A stretch of DNA of 22,788 nucleotides, from assembly GCA_024402115.1 (NCBI GenBank), contig JAKSJQ010000033.1:1-22788 (forward strand), in the 5' to 3' direction. The DNA comes from Bacteroidales bacterium (GTDB lineage Bacteria; Bacteroidota; Bacteroidia; Bacteroidales; UBA932). Shown here one piece after another: positions 1-8,300 of the stretch (positions are counted from its first letter, which is position 1; every line of letters begins with the position of its first letter). Made by a program: the position numbers and the translations under genes. The notes under the pieces are model-generated. The model saw only the letters and a list, made by a program, of their open reading frames with translations. It had not been told where the DNA came from and ran no database searches.

Positions 1-1
1 T

Positions 2-715
2 GCGATGAATATCGCGGCAAATGTCCTGCTTGCAGCGGGCGCTTCCCCACTCATGTCCTTCTGCCCTGAGGAGATGGACGAGATCGTTGCTATCAGCAGC
101 GCGCTCGTGATCAATATCGGATGTCTTGACAGGCACGAGATTGAAGGTATGAAGGCAGCTGCAGCAGCGGCTCACCGTCTTTCGAAGCCTTGGGTTCTCG
201 ACCCTGTAGGCGCAGGCGCCAGCAACATCAGGACCCAGACCGCTCTCGAACTTATCAGGGAGTACCATCCAACAGTAATCAGGGGAAATGCTTCCGAGAT
301 CATGTGCATCGCCGGCCAGGCAATCAAGAGCCGCGGTGTGGATTCATCAGCTTCAAGTTCTGACGCTGTCGAGGCTGCAAAGGCTCTTGCAAAGGAGACC
401 GGTGCAATCGTATCTGTCAGCGGCGCTACAGACTACATCACCGACGGAGAGAGAGTAGAGACAATCACCAACGGACATCCTGCGATGGGCCGCATCACAG
501 CAATGGGCTGCAGCGCATCGGCTCTTACCGGTGCCTTCGTGGCAGCTTCTTCGGATCCGTTCACAGGCGCGCTCAACTGCATGGCTGTGATGGGTGTTGC
601 CGGCGACATCGCTGCAGGCAAGGGATACCGCGGAACAGGTTCGTTCCAGGTTGATTTCCTCGATGCTCTTTCTACAATGAATGCAGCCGAGGCTGCCGAA
701 ATGATCCGTCAGTAG
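2..715 (+). CDS. thiM: Hydroxyethylthiazole kinase ThiM (5'-truncated by window edge)
   Basis: ThiM phosphorylates 4-methyl-5-(2-hydroxyethyl)thiazole with ATP in the thiamine salvage pathway (cytoplasm). The reading frame is open from base 2, and the first methionine (base 5) is internal. It aligns with the segment just after the family's N-terminal substrate-binding region, so about 30 residues lie outside the window. Visible family motifs are NVLLAAGASPLM near the start, LDPVGAGAS (about residues 65-73), RGNASEI, VSGATDYITDG, and the C-terminal NGHPAMGRITAMGCSASALTGAF region, which contains the phosphate-binding glycines and the conserved cysteine. The stop codon is one base from the thiE start, so the two genes are clearly co-transcribed. 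A TPP riboswitch, if present, would be upstream of the window. The family assignment is secure. Confidence 0.95.
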   Translation, partial: AMNIAANVLLAAGASPLMSFCPEEMDEIVAISSALVINIGCLDRHEIEGMKAAAAAAHRLSKPWVLDPVGAGASNIRTQTALELIREYHPTVIRGNASEIMCIAGQAIKSRGVDSSASSSDAVEAAKALAKETGAIVSVSGATDYITDGERVETITNGHPAMGRITAMGCSASALTGAFVAASSDPFTGALNCMAVMGVAGDIAAGKGYRGTGSFQVDFLDALSTMNAAEAAEMIRQ

Positions 716-716
716 C

Positions 717-1352
717 ATGAAAAGAGAAGATTTGAGCCTCTACCTGGTGACAGACCGACCTCTGTCACTGGGCAGGGATATCGACTGGGTCGTGGAACAG
801 GCAGTCGAGGGCGGAGCTACCATGGTCCAGCTTCGCGAAAAGGATTGCGACACCAGGGAATTCATTGCTCTGGCGGCCAGTCTCAAGGAGAAGCTTGCTC
901 CCCTCGGCGTTCCACTTCTGATCAACGACAGGGTTGACGTTGCCCTGGCGGTCGATGCCGACGGTGTACACATCGGCCAGTCAGACATGCCTTACGAGAT
1001 TGCCCGCAGGCTTCTCGGCCCGGACAAGATCATCGGTCTTTCCGTCGAGAATATGGACGAGGTCCTCGAGGCCAACAAGCTCGACGTGGACTATATCGGC
1101 ATCTCCCCTGTCTATTCGACCGCGACCAAGACAGATACAGCCGGACCTTTCGGCCTTGACGGTCTCGCGGAGGCTGTCAAGCTCTCCGTGCACCCTACGG
1201 TAGCGATCGGCGGCATGAACCAGAAAACCGCTTTCGACGTTATCCGCACCGGCACCGACGGCATCGCCGTGGTCAGCGCCATCTGCAGTGCCGACTCCCC
1301 TAAGGCCGCCTCCGAGGAGCTCTGTGCAATAATCGCTGACGCCAGAAAGTAG
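717..1352 (+). CDS. thiE: Thiamine-phosphate synthase ThiE
   Basis: ThiE condenses HMP-pyrophosphate with thiazole phosphate to give thiamine monophosphate. It is the step after ThiM in the same pathway. The protein is 211 residues, normal for this TIM-barrel family. Motifs in order: YLVTDR (9-14), VQLREKD (37-43), LLINDRVDVAL (67-77), ADGVHIGQSD (81-90) with pyrophosphate/Mg ligands, GLSV (107-110), DYIGISPVYSTATKTD (125-140) and AIGGM (163-167), followed by GIAVVSAI (182-189). The ATG lies one base after the thiM stop, which suggests translational coupling. A strong hairpin terminator begins about 60 bases after the stop, so thiE is the last gene of this operon. Nothing in the sequence looks damaged. 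Confidence 0.97.
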   Translation: MKREDLSLYLVTDRPLSLGRDIDWVVEQAVEGGATMVQLREKDCDTREFIALAASLKEKLAPLGVPLLINDRVDVALAVDADGVHIGQSDMPYEIARRLLGPDKIIGLSVENMDEVLEANKLDVDYIGISPVYSTATKTDTAGPFGLDGLAEAVKLSVHPTVAIGGMNQKTAFDVIRTGTDGIAVVSAICSADSPKAASEELCAIIADARK

Positions 1353-1403
1353 AATCCGTCCTGAGGCTTTTTGCCGCTGTAACCAACTCACTACCAAGCA
1401 ACC

Positions 1404-1470
1404 AGCACTTTACCCTTCGGCTTTCTGACCGAAGGGTTTTTCGTCTTTTTACTGATGGTCAATCAGTTAC
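1404..1470 (+). repeat. 67-nt inverted repeat, arm 1 (terminator module)
   Basis: This 67-nt block matches the reverse complement of 3881-3947 at 59 of 67 positions with no gaps. It contains the thiE terminator hairpin and a conserved tail after it (roughly ctgat-r-gtcaat-y-agttac). Most differences fall in the hairpin loop. The conserved tail is not needed for termination, so this looks like a dispersed element and not two independent terminators. Confidence 0.85.
1412..1450 (+). terminator. Intrinsic terminator of the thiM-thiE operon
   Basis: A perfect 9-bp stem (acccttcgg at 1412-1420 paired with ccgaagggt at 1429-1437) encloses an 8-nt loop. It is followed by a T-rich tract (tttttcgtcttttt). 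It sits 60 bases downstream of the thiE stop codon in the correct orientation. Confidence 0.92.
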
Positions 1471-1660
1471 AAACGCCAAATCCGCAGCCGGCGGCGTAAC
1501 TGGGCAGATTTCGGGTAAGATGATTTAACAGGCGGTTATCCCTCTGCTAAAAGAGACATGCTTCCTCCCGGAGGAAAAGATCGGGGTAGCTAGAACCAAC
1601 CCCATAAGTCACCGGCCGGTGATTCTCGGCTGCAATGGGTGGCATGCCGAGGATGAAATA
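1471..1660 (+). other. Gene-free, hairpin-rich intergenic stretch (candidate structured RNA)
   Basis: No convincing reading frame lies between thiE (ends 1352) and the glycosyltransferase (starts 1736). After the terminator the DNA holds a string of short inverted repeats. These are ctct...agag near 1531-1545, ttcctc-ccg-gaggaa (about 1562-1576), ggggt...acccc (about 1583-1603), the palindrome accggccggt (1611-1620), and attctcggc...gccgaggat (1622-1653, one wobble pair). I do not recognise a known riboswitch, tmRNA, RNase P or SRP RNA consensus. It could be a non-coding RNA, the leader of an unlisted transcript, or remains of a mobile element. Confidence 0.35.
1611..1632 (-). repeat. Short dispersed repeat, copy A
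   Basis: Read on the minus strand this is CAGCCGAGAATCACCG followed by GCCGGT. The same 16-mer occurs at 3789 and 3856 on the + strand. In each copy the 3' end is a palindrome or near-palindrome (here accggccggt). Confidence 0.8.
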
Positions 1661-1675
1661 CACGAAAAAAATGTG

Positions 1676-1683
1676 TATATTTG
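1676..1683 (+). promoter_or_regulatory. Bacteroidota -7 promoter element (TATATTTG)
   Basis: TATATTTG is an exact match to the Bacteroidota -7 consensus TAnnTTTG. A transcript would start near base 1690, leaving a leader of about 45 nt before the ATG at 1736. No clear -33 TTTG is visible. The position argues against the in-frame GTG at 1691 as the translation start, because it would leave no leader. Confidence 0.6.
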
Positions 1684-1735
1684 TATCTAAGTGAGCAGAA
1701 CGTATAACAATCAGGTATTCACTTTTAACCTAACA

Positions 1736-2881
1736 ATGAAGATACTTTATGTTTGCAACAATGCTTTCATTCCAGGCAACGGAATAAGCACTTCTGCAAG
1801 AAATATAACGAAGGAGCTCAAGAGACAGGGATTCGATGTGAGGCTGATGTCTGTGGAGAATGACGATCCCGAGGGCCCGCAGCCTGATTACAGGCTCAAG
1901 AAATTCTATTTCCCGATATTCCAGCCCATCATTGACGCCAACGGTTTCTGCTATGCAAAGATCGACCGAAAGATGATGAAAGAAGCGGTTGCGTGGGCCG
2001 ATATCGTACATATCGAGGAACCGCTTTTTCTCCAATCAGCCGCAATGCGCGAGGTCCGCAGGCAGGGCAAAAAGCTGACCGGCACCTTCCATATGTATAC
2101 CCAGAACATCCTTTCAGAGATTCCTCTCGCAAACTCCGGTTTCGCGAACCGCCTTCTCATGTGGCGATGGATGAGCCACTTCTTCAACAGTTGCACCGAT
2201 GTCCAGTGTCCTTCGAGGACGGTAATGGAACTCCTGGAGAAGAACGGCAGCAAGACCCGTCTGCATGTGATTTCCAACGGAATACAGATTCCTGACGAAA
2301 CAGTTGTCGCCAAGCCGTACGGCCAGGGAAAGCCATATACCATACTCTGCATCGGCCGCTTTGCAATCGTGAAGAACCACGGTCTTCTCTTCGAGGCCAT
2401 GAAGTATTCCCGCCATTCGCATGAGATCCAGCTGTACCTCGCCGGCAAGGGCACGATGGAGAAGAAATACAGGAAAATGGCCTCCCAGCTTGTCAGGGAC
2501 GGTATTATGAAATATGAACCAATCCTCGCGTTCCACAATGCTGCCGAATTGAAGCAGCTCGCTGCCGACTCATATCTTTTCGTCCACACTGCCAAGCTCG
2601 AGGTCGAGGGTCTTGGATGCATCGAGGCGATCCGCGAGGGCACCGTGCCGCTGATCGCGAAGGGCGATCTCATCGCAACTTCCGACTTTGCACTGGACGG
2701 ACGCAGCACCTTCGACGTGAACGACCCAAAGTCACTTGCCGCCGGTATCGATTACTGGATCGAGCACCCGCAGGAGCGCGACGAAATGGCCCAGCGCTAT
2801 GCTGACCATGCCCGGGAATACGATATAAGGAAGTCTGCCGAAAAGCTCGTGGAAATGTACAGACAAGCCCTGAAAGACTAG
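1736..2881 (+). CDS. GT4-family glycosyltransferase, probably lipid-directed
   Basis: A GT-B fold retaining glycosyltransferase of 381 residues. The N-terminal domain opens with MKILYVCNNAF and a glycine loop GNGISTSARN (14-23). The C-terminal domain has ILCIGRFAIVKNHGLLFEAM (203-222) for nucleotide-sugar binding, LAGKGTMEKKY (235-245) and the EX7E motif LEVEGLGCIEAI (E289 to E297). The central segment with FHMYTQNI (118-125) and CPSRTVMELL plus LHVISNGI (158-183) resembles the diacylglycerol/ceramide glycosyltransferase branch of GT4, including Bacteroides alpha-glycosylceramide synthases. That substrate is an inference. An upstream in-frame GTG at 1691 would add 15 residues with no family match, so the ATG at 1736 is preferred. 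It ends 5 bases before the esterase gene, so the two form an operon. Confidence 0.9.
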   Translation: MKILYVCNNAFIPGNGISTSARNITKELKRQGFDVRLMSVENDDPEGPQPDYRLKKFYFPIFQPIIDANGFCYAKIDRKMMKEAVAWADIVHIEEPLFLQSAAMREVRRQGKKLTGTFHMYTQNILSEIPLANSGFANRLLMWRWMSHFFNSCTDVQCPSRTVMELLEKNGSKTRLHVISNGIQIPDETVVAKPYGQGKPYTILCIGRFAIVKNHGLLFEAMKYSRHSHEIQLYLAGKGTMEKKYRKMASQLVRDGIMKYEPILAFHNAAELKQLAADSYLFVHTAKLEVEGLGCIEAIREGTVPLIAKGDLIATSDFALDGRSTFDVNDPKSLAAGIDYWIEHPQERDEMAQRYADHAREYDIRKSAEKLVEMYRQALKD

Positions 2882-2886
2882 AAGCC

Positions 2887-3777
2887 ATGAAAACCAAGGC
2901 ATTCCTATTTCTGCTGCTTTCCCTCCTGCTGTCGTCCTGCGGAGTGGTCAGGTTCCGCAATTCGCCTGACTATCACGCCGGTGCGCCGGTTTCCGGGACG
3001 TATGTGCCGGAAAACATCATCGAGGAACATACTTACCCGACCTCCGTCAAGGGACCGGTCGCCCGAAGGATGATCGTTTACCTTCCCGCGGGGTACCATG
3101 GTACCGAAAAACGATATCCGGTTTTCTATCTTCTGCATGGTGCCCGCGGCTACGAAACTTCGTGGATCCGCAGGGGCGAGGTGCTCCAGATCACCGACAG
3201 CCTGTGGAGGAACGGCCTGGCCGAGGAATGCATCGTGGTCATGCCGAACGTGAACCAGTACAACGACGACCGGGATTTCGACGATTCCCGTTACAAGGAT
3301 TGCTTCGAGTCGATTTTTGAGGTCAATGGTACCGTCGAGCGGGGCTTTGTGGACGATGTCGTGGCCTATGTCGACAGCCACTTCCGTACCATCCCGGCCA
3401 AGGAGGCGCGTGCGATCGCCGGCCTGTCGGTCGGTGGCCTGCAGAGCCTGTACATCTCGGCCAACAACCCGGAGACCTTCGGATATGTGGGCCTGTACTC
3501 GCCGATGACCAGGATTGTCCAGAAGCCCGGCCCGGACAACGATTTCTACCACCACCGCAACAGCAAGCTGTCCAGCCAGTTCGCCGACGGCAACGAGCCT
3601 CTCGGCTACTACATCGGCATCGGCAGGACCGACTTCTTCCGACCGCACGTCAGGAACTACAGGAATCTCCTCGACCGCCGCGGCTACAGCTACACCTTCA
3701 CCCTCACCGACGGCGGCCACCAGTGGTACAACTGGAACGCCTACTACACCGAAATGCTCGAGAGGGTGTTCAAATAA
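2887..3777 (+). CDS. Lipoprotein alpha/beta-hydrolase, esterase D/feruloyl-esterase-like
   Basis: A 296-residue secreted esterase of the PF00756 type (esterase D, enterochelin/feruloyl esterase, FrmB-like). Residues 1-18 form a lipoprotein signal with lipobox LSSC (C18). Next come RRMIVYLPAGY, PVFYLLHGARG (78-88, oxyanion-hole region) and VVMPN (117-121). The nucleophile elbow is GLSVGG (179-184, Ser181), where family members usually have GLSMGG. GIGRTDFF (244-251, probable acid D249) and DGGHQWYNW (275-283, His278) complete a catalytic triad. It follows the glycosyltransferase by 5 bases. Together they suggest synthesis and deacylation of an envelope glycolipid or glycan, but the substrate cannot be read from sequence. 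Confidence 0.88.
   Translation: MKTKAFLFLLLSLLLSSCGVVRFRNSPDYHAGAPVSGTYVPENIIEEHTYPTSVKGPVARRMIVYLPAGYHGTEKRYPVFYLLHGARGYETSWIRRGEVLQITDSLWRNGLAEECIVVMPNVNQYNDDRDFDDSRYKDCFESIFEVNGTVERGFVDDVVAYVDSHFRTIPAKEARAIAGLSVGGLQSLYISANNPETFGYVGLYSPMTRIVQKPGPDNDFYHHRNSKLSSQFADGNEPLGYYIGIGRTDFFRPHVRNYRNLLDRRGYSYTFTLTDGGHQWYNWNAYYTEMLERVFK
3092..3105. repeat. Recurrent palindrome GGTACCATGGTACC (perfect copy)
   Basis: A perfect 14-bp palindrome inside the esterase gene. The 9-mer half GGTACCATG (either strand) also occurs at 4967-4975, 17188-17196, 18862-18870, 19164-19172, 19896-19904, 20568-20576 and 21867-21875. Copies at 19159-19172 and 20568-20581 match 13 of 14 palindrome positions. By chance a given 9-mer should be seen on either strand well under once in this length. 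The copies fall in different reading frames and in non-coding DNA, so protein sequence does not explain them. Confidence 0.8.
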
Positions 3778-3788
3778 TTTTCACCTGG

Positions 3789-3810
3789 CAGCCGAGAATC
3801 ACCGATCGGT
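3789..3810 (+). repeat. Short dispersed repeat, copy B
   Basis: CAGCCGAGAATCACCG followed by ATCGGT. The same 16-mer occurs at 3856 and, inverted, at 1611-1632. It lies 12 bases after the esterase stop codon. Its end forms the palindrome caccgatcggtg (3800-3811), which runs straight into seven T residues. Confidence 0.8.
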
Positions 3811-3849
3811 GTTTTTTTGGGGGGGGTGGTTTTAGCTAACCCTTTTTTT
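3800..3849 (+). terminator. Probable weak terminator(s) after the esterase gene
   Basis: Two candidates are visible. The palindrome caccgatcggtg (3800-3811) is followed by ttttttt. A short hairpin ggtt...aacc (3828-3841) is followed by ttttttt at 3843-3849. Both stems are only about 4 bp as hairpins, so either would be weak. A run of eight G residues lies between them and could be a slippage-prone tract. Confidence 0.4.
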
Positions 3850-3855
3850 ATCTGA

Positions 3856-3877
3856 CAGCCGAGAATCACCGGTTGGT
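3856..3877 (+). repeat. Short dispersed repeat, copy C
   Basis: CAGCCGAGAATCACCG followed by GTTGGT, 67 bases after copy B and in the same orientation. It lies only a few bases from the end of inverted-repeat arm 2. In arm 1 the corresponding copy A lies about 140 bases away, with the same relative order and orientation. Confidence 0.8.
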
Positions 3878-3880
3878 CGG

Positions 3881-3947
3881 GTAACTAATTGACTATCAGC
3901 AAAAAGACCAAAAACCCTTCGGGCGCAGAGCCGAAGGGTAAAGTGCT
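3881..3947 (-). repeat. 67-nt inverted repeat, arm 2 (terminator module)
   Basis: This is the reverse-complement partner of 1404-1470 with 59 of 67 identical positions. The two arms bracket the glycosyltransferase-esterase unit. Each arm is oriented as the terminator of the operon on its outer side (thiE on the left, the fimbrial operon on the right). Confidence 0.85.
3901..3939 (-). terminator. Intrinsic terminator of the fimbrial operon
   Basis: On the minus strand a perfect 9-bp stem (acccttcgg/ccgaagggt at 3939-3931 and 3922-3914) with an 8-nt loop is followed by tttttggtcttttt. It lies about 75 bases beyond the stop codon of the last fimbrial-operon gene and faces it correctly. Confidence 0.88.
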
Positions 3948-4015
3948 AATGCATTATCTATCAATGTGTTACGAGCATCAAAAGCGAGCGTAATGCCAGC
4001 AGGAGAGCGCCAGAA

Positions 4016-4417
4016 CTACCTGACAACTCCCCTCAGAAGGACATTGCCGTCCTTGTCCATGAAGCAGACGGCATCGCCGTCGAGCGAGTAGCTGACAATG
4101 CTGTTGAAAGCCTGGATGAACTCGTCCTCACGGCTTTCCTCAGGGGAAAGCATCTGAGTGCTGCCGGCCTTGGAGAGAGTCAGCGAACCGTCGCGGCCGG
4201 TACCATAGTCAGCAAAAATACTGTTGAAGCCGACGGTCGCGCTGACACGGCCGCCCTCGAAAGTGATCATCGGCGGATTCTGCTCGTCGAGAACAGGAAG
4301 TTCGGTGCTGTTAAGTTCGGTAAGTATGAATGACTTGCCGGCGATATCGGAAACTGCGGTTGTGCCGCATGAGCAGAGAGCCACGGCGGCGATGATGGAT
4401 AAGATAGTCTTTTTCAT
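4016..4417 (-). CDS. META-domain (HslJ-like) lipoprotein
   Basis: A 133-residue lipoprotein with a signal peptide ending in lipobox LCSC (C17), followed by a META/DUF306 domain of the HslJ type. Family features are ITFEGGRVSATVGFNSIFADY (family members usually have a G-C-N motif where this has GFN), then LTLSKAGSTQM, and a C-terminal hairpin around DGDAVCFMDKDGNVLLRG. HslJ-like domains are linked to outer-membrane stress tolerance, but the molecular role is not settled. It is the last gene of the minus-strand operon, 21 bases after the DUF5106-thioredoxin gene. Its link to pilus biogenesis is only positional. Confidence 0.85.
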   Translation of the reverse strand: MKKTILSIIAAVALCSCGTTAVSDIAGKSFILTELNSTELPVLDEQNPPMITFEGGRVSATVGFNSIFADYGTGRDGSLTLSKAGSTQMLSPEESREDEFIQAFNSIVSYSLDGDAVCFMDKDGNVLLRGVVR

Positions 4418-4438
4418 TTTTTATATAGATAGTATTTT

Positions 4439-5308
4439 TCAGAAAGTACTGCAATGCTTATCAAGCACCGTGCCGTCCGCAGCGATACGATACACATCCG
4501 GCAGGCGACGGATGGCAAAAGCGACGCCGTTGACCGCTCCGGTGCTGTCGTAACCCACGACCCACGACTCCGGAAGCCCGGCCGCAAAAGGCAGGAAACT
4601 CTGCATCTCCGTATTGATCGCGACAGCGACAACCCTCACACCCGCCGGCGCCGACTCACGAAGACGCGCAATCAGCTCCTGGCAATCCTTGCAGGTGATG
4701 TCAAAAAGCAGCAGAAGCCTCTCCCCCGCGATACTGCTGAACTGGATCTCGCTGCCGTCCGCAAGCTCGAAGCTGAAATCAGCCACCTGACTCCCCACCC
4801 TGTTGCTGGCAATCACGCGCGCCCAGTAATCACAGTCGCCCCGACGCATCTGCGAAAGCCCCGGACAAGCCGCAGCAGCATCCACGAAATGCGAGAAATA
4901 CGCCTCATTGGCCATCGGTGACTGAAGCTGGAAAAGATATTTCTCGGCAAGCGAAAGTATAGTGTCCATGGTACCTGCCCCACCGTCCGCGGCCTGAGAA
5001 AGACCGTCCGCAGCCTGCATGAGACGGGCAACGGAAGCGTGGCACAGGGAATCACTCTCGGCAAGAGGAAAAAGCGAAAGATAGTTCACGAAGGCCTGTT
5101 CAAGCTCCGAAACGGAGCCGGAAGCTGCCTCGTGAGACTCGGCAAGCGCCTGAAGGTCCGCCAGGTCCCAGTAATGCTCTACCAGCCACCCGGCCCTCTG
5201 CGGCACCGACGTCAGCTCTGCAGGCGGACGAGGCAACCGGAACTCCTGTCCGATTGCCTCGACTCCGCATGCCAGTATGATGACAAGCGCTATTGCAAGA
5301 CGCTTCAT
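4439..5308 (-). CDS. DUF5106 plus thioredoxin-fold periplasmic protein
   Basis: A 289-residue exported protein. The N-terminal hydrophobic segment (about 3-16) has a cysteine at position 14 (ILAC), so it may be a lipoprotein. Residues 35-165 match the DUF5106 pattern (RAGWLVEHYWDLADL, then EQAFVNYLSLFPL). A thioredoxin-like domain follows from about 172, with FDITCKDCQELI carrying the CXXC pair C206-K-D-C209 and the cis-proline at RRLPDVYRI (P270). The active-site dipeptide KD is unlike classical thioredoxin (GP). It starts 11 bases after the tip-adhesin stop. A disulfide-handling role for the cysteine-rich tip protein is an attractive inference. An alternative is a TlpA-like reductase unrelated to the pilus. 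Confidence 0.85.
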   Translation of the reverse strand: MKRLAIALVIILACGVEAIGQEFRLPRPPAELTSVPQRAGWLVEHYWDLADLQALAESHEAASGSVSELEQAFVNYLSLFPLAESDSLCHASVARLMQAADGLSQAADGGAGTMDTILSLAEKYLFQLQSPMANEAYFSHFVDAAAACPGLSQMRRGDCDYWARVIASNRVGSQVADFSFELADGSEIQFSSIAGERLLLLFDITCKDCQELIARLRESAPAGVRVVAVAINTEMQSFLPFAAGLPESWVVGYDSTGAVNGVAFAIRRLPDVYRIAADGTVLDKHCSTF

Positions 5309-5319
5309 ATTGTCAAATG

Positions 5320-8300
5320 CTAGTAGAGAGTTTCAACTTCGTAGAAGTAGAACTTGACCCAATCACCAGCACCGGTATTGTATACAGGGCCGTTGATATT
5401 GATCCATGCTCCACTCTTCTCTATTCTTACCGAGCAGCCAGGAACCCATTCCACGATAGCGGAAGTGCTTCCACCGGTGTAATTGGTCAGAGTAAGGACA
5501 TCCGCAGTCGCAGACCACTGGACTGAGCCGCCATTTCTGTTAGGGCTGAATCCGCCGTGGACAGACTTGAGGGTATATCCTCCGCTTACCTTGGTGAGAA
5601 CGAAGTGGTAATTGTCGTTGTCAGCGCAATTCTGTGCTGCAGTTGCAAGGGTTGCAGCATTGTTGAAGCCGAGAGATGTGTAAGACGGCGAAGTACCATT
5701 GTGCGATACGAAGATAGGCTTGGTACTTGAAGGGTTACCCCAGATGACCGTCTTGGTCTCGCCTTCTGCCATTGCATTGATTTCCGCGAATGTCAGACGT
5801 GTCGCATTGTAGCGGTCAGGCATCGTGTAGGTCTTCGTCCTGGTATAATTCTGGCCATTGAACGTAAGTGACCACTCGGTAGTTACGGTCGAGCCGGTAA
5901 CATGGGCCAGATCCACTGCTGCAGTATAGCTTGTGCCGCTTCCGGTTACCGTAGCGTTCACACCTGCAATCTTGACTGCGGTCACTGTCGCGGTTGCTTC
6001 CGTTGTCGCGCTGATCTTGACCTTGCCGCCATCGACGGCTACGTCAGAAGCAAATGAGAAATGCATAGGCATCTCGCCCTTGAGTACAGCTGGGGTCAGC
6101 TTGTAAGTACAACCGTCATCTGCTCCATTCCATGTTCCGAAGTTGCCCGCACCGCCATTCCTGTTGATACTAGTCGAGTTATTGACTCTGATTACATAGA
6201 ATCCGTTATAACCGCTTCTGAGCTGGAGCTTCACAGGGATTGCAGAACCTCCCACTGTCATGAACGAGCTGCTTCCTGAAGCAGGTCCGCTGATGTAGCT
6301 CTGCGAGCCGGCATTGTACATATAGTATGTAGTCTCAGGCTGGAGATCGCTCACATTCACAGGAGAACCGCCAGGTGTGGTAGTGAATACCCACTTGTAC
6401 ACAGCCTCGATATCGTCAGCGCTGCGGCTGTCAGCTGCACCGACTGATGTGCGGTTGGTCTCGGTGTTGACGTATGCGTATCTGTTCTGATAGTTGTAGT
6501 TCGAGATCAGCCAGTATCTTGCAGGAAGGTCATATGACTTTCTGTAGGTAAGGGTCTTGCCTGAAGTCGTAACGATTGTCCATGTCGCAAAGACTGTAGA
6601 CTTGTTCACAGGGGCACCGCTGACTGTAGATGTCACAGTTCCTGAGCCGGTGCTTGCTGCTGTGATTCCGTCGATCTTTACGCTTACAGAAGCAACACTT
6701 GCAGCATCCATCGTAGCATTGACGCTGTAGTTCGCATTGTCACCCACATAGTCGGTTGTCAGGTTTCCTGCCTCGAAATTGACAGGGTTGCCATATTCCG
6801 GTTTACCGTAGTAATTTCCGGCAGAATCAGTGTCTCTGACACAACGGATAGTCTTACATGTGTTCAGGTTGTTGGAATGGTTAAGACAGAGGTTGCCGCT
6901 TCGGATACCGAAGTTTCCGTAGTATTTGCTTCCTGCCTCTGCAGATGCGGCGTCATAACCGAACACGATACTGTTGGTGTAGTTGCCATAGTACCAGAAA
7001 GTACCTGCAAAATAACCGTTTCCTGCAAGATTCTCGTAGTACAGGAGCGCCAATTCGCGCTGGTTAGGGATTCTCCATGAACCTACATCTGACATATCAT
7101 CACCAAATGCTGGATCGTGATATGTGCTGCAGTATACATTCTCGTCTACATCGCGGGACAGACTTGCCACATTAGGGGCATTAGGCCTTGTGATAGTTGT
7201 ACTTGCATACTGGAAGTTGCGTGGAATCGAATTCCATTTAGTATCGAAGTTGTCACGTACAGGCAGGACAGGAGTATTCTCACGGAGGCACTTCTCATCA
7301 TAGCCACGCACGTTCATGACGCGTGTCGAACTGTTATGATTGTAAGGATGTGCCACGATCAGCTGGTTGTCGTTCGCAGTGTACTGTCCATTGGCCTTGA
7401 GGTAACGGCAGCAGCGAATTTCCCAGGCATTCTGAACTACATTGTTGTTCAGTGAATTGAGTGAAGTACCCTCCTCTGTCCAGATCTTATAGTGGTCGGA
7501 GCTGAGGAAATGGAAACGATAGTTGCTGTAGATGTTGTTCGTATTTCCGCCCTTGGTATCTGCAAAGTGCGAATTATCATAATCACCAGGAGCAAAAAGC
7601 GGAGTCTCAAGCGCTGCAAGACCGATTGCGAACTGGACATACTGTTGAATGCCCGGAAGGAACCATCTGAGCTCATCTGTCTGGATGATACCGTCACGGT
7701 TGAGGTCACGGTTTCGTGCAAGACATGCTGGAATTGCGTAATAGTTCACATTGCGGTCGTCACTGCTGATGCCGTACTTGCCGCCCTTGTAGTTACCGTC
7801 ACCGACAAGACCGTCACTGTATTTGGTCTTGAATGTCGGATAGAAATCATTGTTTGCTTCGTGACCGATAGCCTTCTCCTGTGAAGACCATGCAGCCCAT
7901 GTAGCAGTATTGGTAGGCGTACCGCTGTTATTCATCAGACCCATATAGAAGGCAGAGTTGAACCATCCGTTATTCTGGCGGCTTGTGCTTGGACGGCTGC
8001 CTGTCATGTTCTTGTGATGATGCTCGTTGACATGCTCGATGCCGAGTCCCTCCTCTGAATCCATACCGTAGTATGTCTGGATCGAACGCTGGTTGATCAC
8101 GTATTTTCCGGCAACATGTGTGCTGTGGTCGTCGGCACTGGTATTCACATCACTCAGGAGTACATACTGACGGTTGATCGTATTCGTGAATTTCTGCCAG
8201 TTCTCCTCACCGAGGTCTGTGTCGTGATGGAGATTGAAGTCGTTGTAGTAATAGTACTCGCTGACGAACACCGAGAAAGTCATCGGCTGGTCATCGCTGG

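Noticed and set aside
1550..1600. RNase P RNA-like segment (gaggaaaag...cgggg)
   Set aside because: It resembles the conserved GAGGAAAGUCCGG only superficially. The region is too short and lacks the other conserved blocks.
1691..1735. GTG start extending the glycosyltransferase by 15 residues
   Set aside because: The -7 element at 1676-1683 would place the transcript start at about the same position, and the added residues do not match the family. The ATG at 1736 gives the usual MKILYV start.
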